Assembly: GCF_001514125.1 (NCBI RefSeq)
Contig: NZ_KQ948549.1
Location: 310,001 to 374,000, forward strand
Origin: Streptomyces longwoodensis
GTDB taxonomy: Bacteria > Actinomycetota > Actinomycetes > Streptomycetales > Streptomycetaceae
DNA length: 64,000 nucleotides
Direction of reading: 5' to 3'
Positions 60,228-64,000 of the stretch are shown here, one piece after another (within the stretch, counting starts at the first letter, position 1; every line of letters begins with the position of its first letter). Made by a program: the position numbers and the translations under genes. The notes beneath the pieces were generated by a model. It did no database searches and was not told the DNA's origin. It saw only the letters and a program-made list of their open reading frames with translations.

Positions 60228-63200
60228 TCAGGCCTGGTCGCGGGTGTCGTCGGGACGGACCTCGATGGCCACGTCGGTCAGCTCGTAGATGCGCAGGCCC
60301 GGCTTCCACAGGTCGGCGTCGGCGATCACGACCAGCCGCTCGCCGTCCCGGCGGACCTCCTTGACGTGCACGTCGAAGCGGAGTTCGCCGTCGTGGCGCA
60401 GGATCTGTCCGCGGTACTTCCAGCTCATCGGCACGTTCGTGGCGAGCGCGAACCGCGGCCGCTCGACGCCCTCGGCCAGGCCCCGCTCCAGCACGTACAG
60501 GCGCAGCGCCTGGAGGATCGCCTCCACGCCGAGCGAGCCGGGCATCACCGGGTCGCGGTGGAAATGGCAGTCGAAGTACCACTCGTCGGGGCGGATGCTG
60601 CGGAAGCCGTGCAGGTAGCCCTTGCCGTGCCGGCCGCCGTCCTCGACGAGGTCGACGTGGTCGACGAGGTGGAAGTGACCGCCGGGCAGCTGCAGCTCGC
60701 CGCTGAACTGCGGTGCGTCGGCCGGAAGTTCGATCCGGCGGACGTCGGCGGGCGCCGCCTGCTCGATCCAGGGCGCCACGTAGGTGCCGTTGTCCAGGCC
60801 GACCTGGTTGGCCAGGGCCGCCTCGCTGAAGTAGCCGAAGAGGGACTCGCCGGTGTAGAACACCTCGCCGTCGGCGGACAGTTCGTAGCGGAACTTCTGC
60901 AGCACGGCTCCCGTCACGGCGCTGGTCATCAGCAGCGTGGAGTGGTGGCGGACCGTCTTGCCGCGCAGGTCGACGTCCTTGACCAGGGTGGCCCGGCCGT
61001 CGAGGTTGCGGATGGAGTACTCGGTCTCCGGCTGCTTGAGGGTGGCGCCCAGGTAGTAGCCGAGCAGGATCGCCGCCTGGAGCGAGGTCTCCATGTACAC
61101 GCAGTTCGGCATGTGCGGGTGGGAGTTCTCGGCGTAGTACCAGGCGTCGGCCGGCGAGTCGTACTCGGTGACCATCTCGGCGCCGGGCCTCAGGTCGCCG
61201 CGCGTGCCGTCCAGGCGCATGATGCGGTCGACGAACTGGAAGTCGCCGTTGGGGATGTAGGGCGCCCGGCTGTCGCGGTACACGTCGAACTCCGGGCCCA
61301 TCGCGGTGCCCAGGTCGCCCTTGGCGGCGTGCGCCAGGTGCAGCTCGTTGATCATCGCGGGTTCGCCGGAGCGGTTGCGCCGCCCCAGGAACTCCGGGAC
61401 ACCGCCGAGCGGCGGACGGTAGGGGGTGCCCTCCTTCTCCCGGATCTGGATGCCGAAGTTGCGCATCCGGATCACCGGCTTGTCGCCGAGGTACACCAGG
61501 ACGTCGGCGATCACGGAGGGACGCGGCAGCAGCGTCAGCTCCATGACCTCGATCTCGTAGCGGATCTCCGAGTGCGCCGGCGTGATCTGGCCGCGCACCT
61601 GCACCTCCGTCTCCAGCCCGACGATCGTCTGGAAGCGGGCGTCGGGCAGCACCAGGTGCATGCCCTGGTGCAGCAGGTACGCCTGGAGGGTCTGCACCGC
61701 GCCCTCGGCGACCATCGAACCGGCCAGCACCGGGTCGTCCGGGAAGTGGCACGCGAAGTACCAGGCGTCCGGCTCCAGCCGCTTGTGCGCGGTGATCGCG
61801 CCGATCCCGCGCGGGCCGCCGGTGCGGTCGACCAGGATCTCGTCGACCATCCGCAGCCGCGCGTCCGGCAGCCGCAGCGCCGGGTTGAGGCCGGGGTCCT
61901 GCGCGTGGTGCGGCCCGAAGACGTCCCCCGGGCGCCCCTCGGCCAGCAGTTCCAGGTCGGCGGCCGTCAGGTGGTTCTTGCCGGTGTGTGCCAGCGGCTT
62001 GAACCAGGTCTTCGTCAGCGCCGCCCGCCGCTGCCGCTCCTTCTCGGTGACGACCACCCCGAGTGGGGTGGCGAGTTCGGCCTCGGAGAAGAACCCGGCG
62101 CAGGCGTCCTTGAGTTCGAGGATCAGCTCGCCGTCGGCGTAGCAGAGGTAGCTGAAGAAGAAGAGGGTGGTGTCGCCCTGGCGGACGAACCGGTTGATGG
62201 AGATGTCGTAGCGCAGCGTCTGGCCGGTGCGCGGCAGGTCGCCGTGGAAGACCAGCTTGCTGTCCAGCAGCCGGTAGACCCGCTCGCCCCGGTTGCGGAA
62301 GTCGATGCCCAGGTAGCTGATGAGCAGCAGGTCGCACTGCCCGGCCTCGATGGCGACGGCCGGCGGCACCCCGCCGTCGACCGCGTACCAGGCGTCCTCG
62401 GGGACGTCGTACTCGGTGCGGATGAACGACGGTTCGTACACCCCGGTCTCGGCCTCCAGGGCGGTGACCCGGGTGACGAAGTGGTACGGCGGGGCGGGCA
62501 GCCGCACCCGCTTGGCGTAGCCGTCGACCGGCGCGAACCCGGGCCCGAAGACGTCGGCGATCCGGCCGGTGGCGAAGGCGAGCAGCTGCTGCTCGTCCCA
62601 GATGACACCCGGGGTGCGGTCGGGGCCGGCGGGCGCCGGGCCCGCGGGCGCGTCGGGGGCCGTGGGCGCGGCCGGTGCCGCCGGGGCCGCCGTCGCGTCC
62701 GGGGGAGCGGCGGCGGGCAGCGCGGGCTGCGGCGCGGCGGGCGGGAGCGGCCGGGGCCCGGCGGCGGGGAGGGGGCGCGGCGCCGGGGCCGCGGTGGGTG
62801 CGGGCGCCGTCACGCGCGGGTCGAGCAGCGCCTCCGCGCGGGCCAGCGTGTGCTCCTGGAGGACGCGCTGGGTCTCCATCACCACCGAGTGGGTGGCGAC
62901 CATCTGCCGGCGCAGCTCCTGCACCAGGTCGGCGGCGGCGGTGCCGCCGGAGCGGGCGGGGCGCGGCGGTGCGGCCGGGGCTGTGGTGGCCGCGGGACGA
63001 GGCCGGCCGGACGGGGTGGATGCGGGAGGCACGGCGGACGACGGTCCGGCGGGCACGGCGGCCGCTCCCGGCTCCCGCGGGCCGTGCGGGCCCCGGGGCG
63101 CCTGCGGCTGCTGCGGTTCCGGTGTCCAGGGCAGGAACGCGATCGGCTCACCGTCGAAGGTGATGACCTCGGCGTCGTCGAGGGTCGGATCGGCGGGCAT

Positions 63201-64000
63201 CGGGTCGGTTACCTCCAGCGGAACGGCCGCGACGGGCGCGGGCCGTGCGTCCTTGACGTCGACTGCGGCGCTCGCGGGCGCGGGTGCCGTACGGGCGGCC
63301 GGGGCGGCGGACACCGCGGCCGGCGCGGCGGCGGCCCGCGCGGCGACCCCGGCCGGGATCGACGCGCCGCCGCCCACCGGCACCCGCAGCAGGGCCGGCC
63401 GGGTCTTCGGGACCACCGGGTCGGGGCCGAGCAGCCCGGCCAGGTCCACCGGCAGCCCGTGCGCCGTGAGCCGGGCCGCGAGCTGGGCCACGGACCGGGC
63501 GGCCGGCACCCCGCGCCGGTCCACGGGGACGGCGACGTGCTCGGCGTCCCCGAGGGTGTCGCGCACCCAGCGGGTGCAGGTCGCGCCGGGACCCACCTCG
63601 ACGAAGTAGCGGAAGCCCCGGTCGTGGGCGGTGCGCACCAGGCGCGGGAAGTCGATCGTGCCGCGCAGGGTGTGCGCGATGCGGCGGGCCACCTCGGCGC
63701 GGTCGAGGGTGTCCACGGTGTCGTAGTCGTAGGCGCTGAGCAGCTCCAGGCCGCCCGGCGAGCCCGTGGGGTGGTCGTTGAGCTCGGCGAGGCCCGCCAG
63801 CTCCCCGTCCACCACCGGGCAGTGCATGACCGACCCGACGGGCGAGCGGGCCGACGGGCAGCCCAGCTCCTCGATCAGCGCCCGGCACTGGGCCGGGTCA
63901 CCGGCGACGACCGCCTCGGTGGGCGTGTTGACGTGGGTGAGGAACACCCGGTCGTAGCGGGCGAGCGCCTCGGTGATCCGGTCCGCGGACTCCAGCAGCA
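60228..64000 (-). CDS. PfaC-like polyunsaturated fatty acid synthase, C-terminal 1257 residues
   Basis: The frame runs off the right edge, so the N-terminus (expected ketosynthase and chain-length-factor domains) is missing. The first ~200 visible residues resemble the C-terminal half of an acyltransferase (TPTEAVVAGDP, FVEVGPGATCTRWV). An Ala/Pro-rich linker with one helical segment follows. Four hotdog folds then form two FabA-like double dehydratase domains. CHFPDDPV and CHFHRDPVMPG carry the catalytic His, and a Glu follows about 14 residues later. It builds and dehydrates the acyl chain with the carrier and ketoreductase domains of a partner protein, presumably encoded upstream, outside the window. 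Confidence 0.9.
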   Translation of the reverse strand, partial: LLESADRITEALARYDRVFLTHVNTPTEAVVAGDPAQCRALIEELGCPSARSPVGSVMHCPVVDGELAGLAELNDHPTGSPGGLELLSAYDYDTVDTLDRAEVARRIAHTLRGTIDFPRLVRTAHDRGFRYFVEVGPGATCTRWVRDTLGDAEHVAVPVDRRGVPAARSVAQLAARLTAHGLPVDLAGLLGPDPVVPKTRPALLRVPVGGGASIPAGVAARAAAAPAAVSAAPAARTAPAPASAAVDVKDARPAPVAAVPLEVTDPMPADPTLDDAEVITFDGEPIAFLPWTPEPQQPQAPRGPHGPREPGAAAVPAGPSSAVPPASTPSGRPRPAATTAPAAPPRPARSGGTAAADLVQELRRQMVATHSVVMETQRVLQEHTLARAEALLDPRVTAPAPTAAPAPRPLPAAGPRPLPPAAPQPALPAAAPPDATAAPAAPAAPTAPDAPAGPAPAGPDRTPGVIWDEQQLLAFATGRIADVFGPGFAPVDGYAKRVRLPAPPYHFVTRVTALEAETGVYEPSFIRTEYDVPEDAWYAVDGGVPPAVAIEAGQCDLLLISYLGIDFRNRGERVYRLLDSKLVFHGDLPRTGQTLRYDISINRFVRQGDTTLFFFSYLCYADGELILELKDACAGFFSEAELATPLGVVVTEKERQRRAALTKTWFKPLAHTGKNHLTAADLELLAEGRPGDVFGPHHAQDPGLNPALRLPDARLRMVDEILVDRTGGPRGIGAITAHKRLEPDAWYFACHFPDDPVLAGSMVAEGAVQTLQAYLLHQGMHLVLPDARFQTIVGLETEVQVRGQITPAHSEIRYEIEVMELTLLPRPSVIADVLVYLGDKPVIRMRNFGIQIREKEGTPYRPPLGGVPEFLGRRNRSGEPAMINELHLAHAAKGDLGTAMGPEFDVYRDSRAPYIPNGDFQFVDRIMRLDGTRGDLRPGAEMVTEYDSPADAWYYAENSHPHMPNCVYMETSLQAAILLGYYLGATLKQPETEYSIRNLDGRATLVKDVDLRGKTVRHHSTLLMTSAVTGAVLQKFRYELSADGEVFYTGESLFGYFSEAALANQVGLDNGTYVAPWIEQAAPADVRRIELPADAPQFSGELQLPGGHFHLVDHVDLVEDGGRHGKGYLHGFRSIRPDEWYFDCHFHRDPVMPGSLGVEAILQALRLYVLERGLAEGVERPRFALATNVPMSWKYRGQILRHDGELRFDVHVKEVRRDGERLVVIADADLWKPGLRIYELTDVAIEVRPDDTRDQA

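Overview
The window looks like a piece of a Streptomyces (or close relative) chromosome. The DNA is very GC-rich. Reading frames are long, with GTG starts and purine-rich ribosome binding sites. The gene families are typical of streptomycetes: tandem TerD, an Rv1733c-like membrane protein, a class F sortase, a SchA/CurD-like protein and a Hint-bearing Rhs protein. No rRNA genes, phage genes, insertion sequences or CRISPR arrays were seen.

Layout. 1-14.7 kb holds housekeeping and conserved genes: a partial serine hydrolase, an AAA+ ATPase fused to a beta-helix, a MOSC protein, a TerD-domain protein, an HpnB-like glycosyltransferase, a racemase-like enzyme, apolipoprotein N-acyltransferase (lnt), a Nudix hydrolase, 3-hydroxybutyrate dehydrogenase and a GAF/PucR-type regulator. 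An MHS-family transporter follows, then a glycerol block: glpF-glpK-glpD on the minus strand, with a lone dhaK reading away from it and no dhaL or dhaM beside it. 22-29.7 kb holds two exporters (MFS, MMPL), a YheO-like regulator with a PLP-dependent dehydratase, and a secreted PHB-depolymerase-type esterase.

30-35 kb holds a probable sortase pair (a surface protein with a twice-used HTGGGAL motif, then a class F sortase), a SchA/CurD-like protein, an O-methyltransferase and a secreted NosD-like beta-helix protein. 35.2-47.0 kb is a contact-toxin-like module: a giant secreted LamG protein, a 2300-residue Rhs/YD-repeat protein ending in a Hint domain and a small C-terminal domain with a GSR...SDWD nucleotidyltransferase signature, and an overlapping small gene that is the natural immunity candidate. 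It is followed by a LysE-family exporter, a defective-looking tRNA-like element and a secreted ricin-lectin/beta-helix protein whose promoter lies under a clear palindrome. A MerR regulator faces a DUF3291-like/MFS gene pair across a 41-bp palindrome.

From 53.0 kb to the right edge, all genes lie on the minus strand and read as one operon: an FAD oxidoreductase, an Sfp-type phosphopantetheinyl transferase, two divergent acyl-CoA dehydrogenases, PfaD, and a PfaC-like megasynthase whose start lies outside the window. This is a polyunsaturated-fatty-acid-synthase-like (secondary lipid) cluster. In both acyl-CoA dehydrogenases the usual catalytic glutamate appears, by eye, to be replaced by aspartate. 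The strongest candidates for something undescribed are this lipid operon, the Rhs-nucleotidyltransferase toxin with its small partner, and the sortase/HTGGGAL pair.
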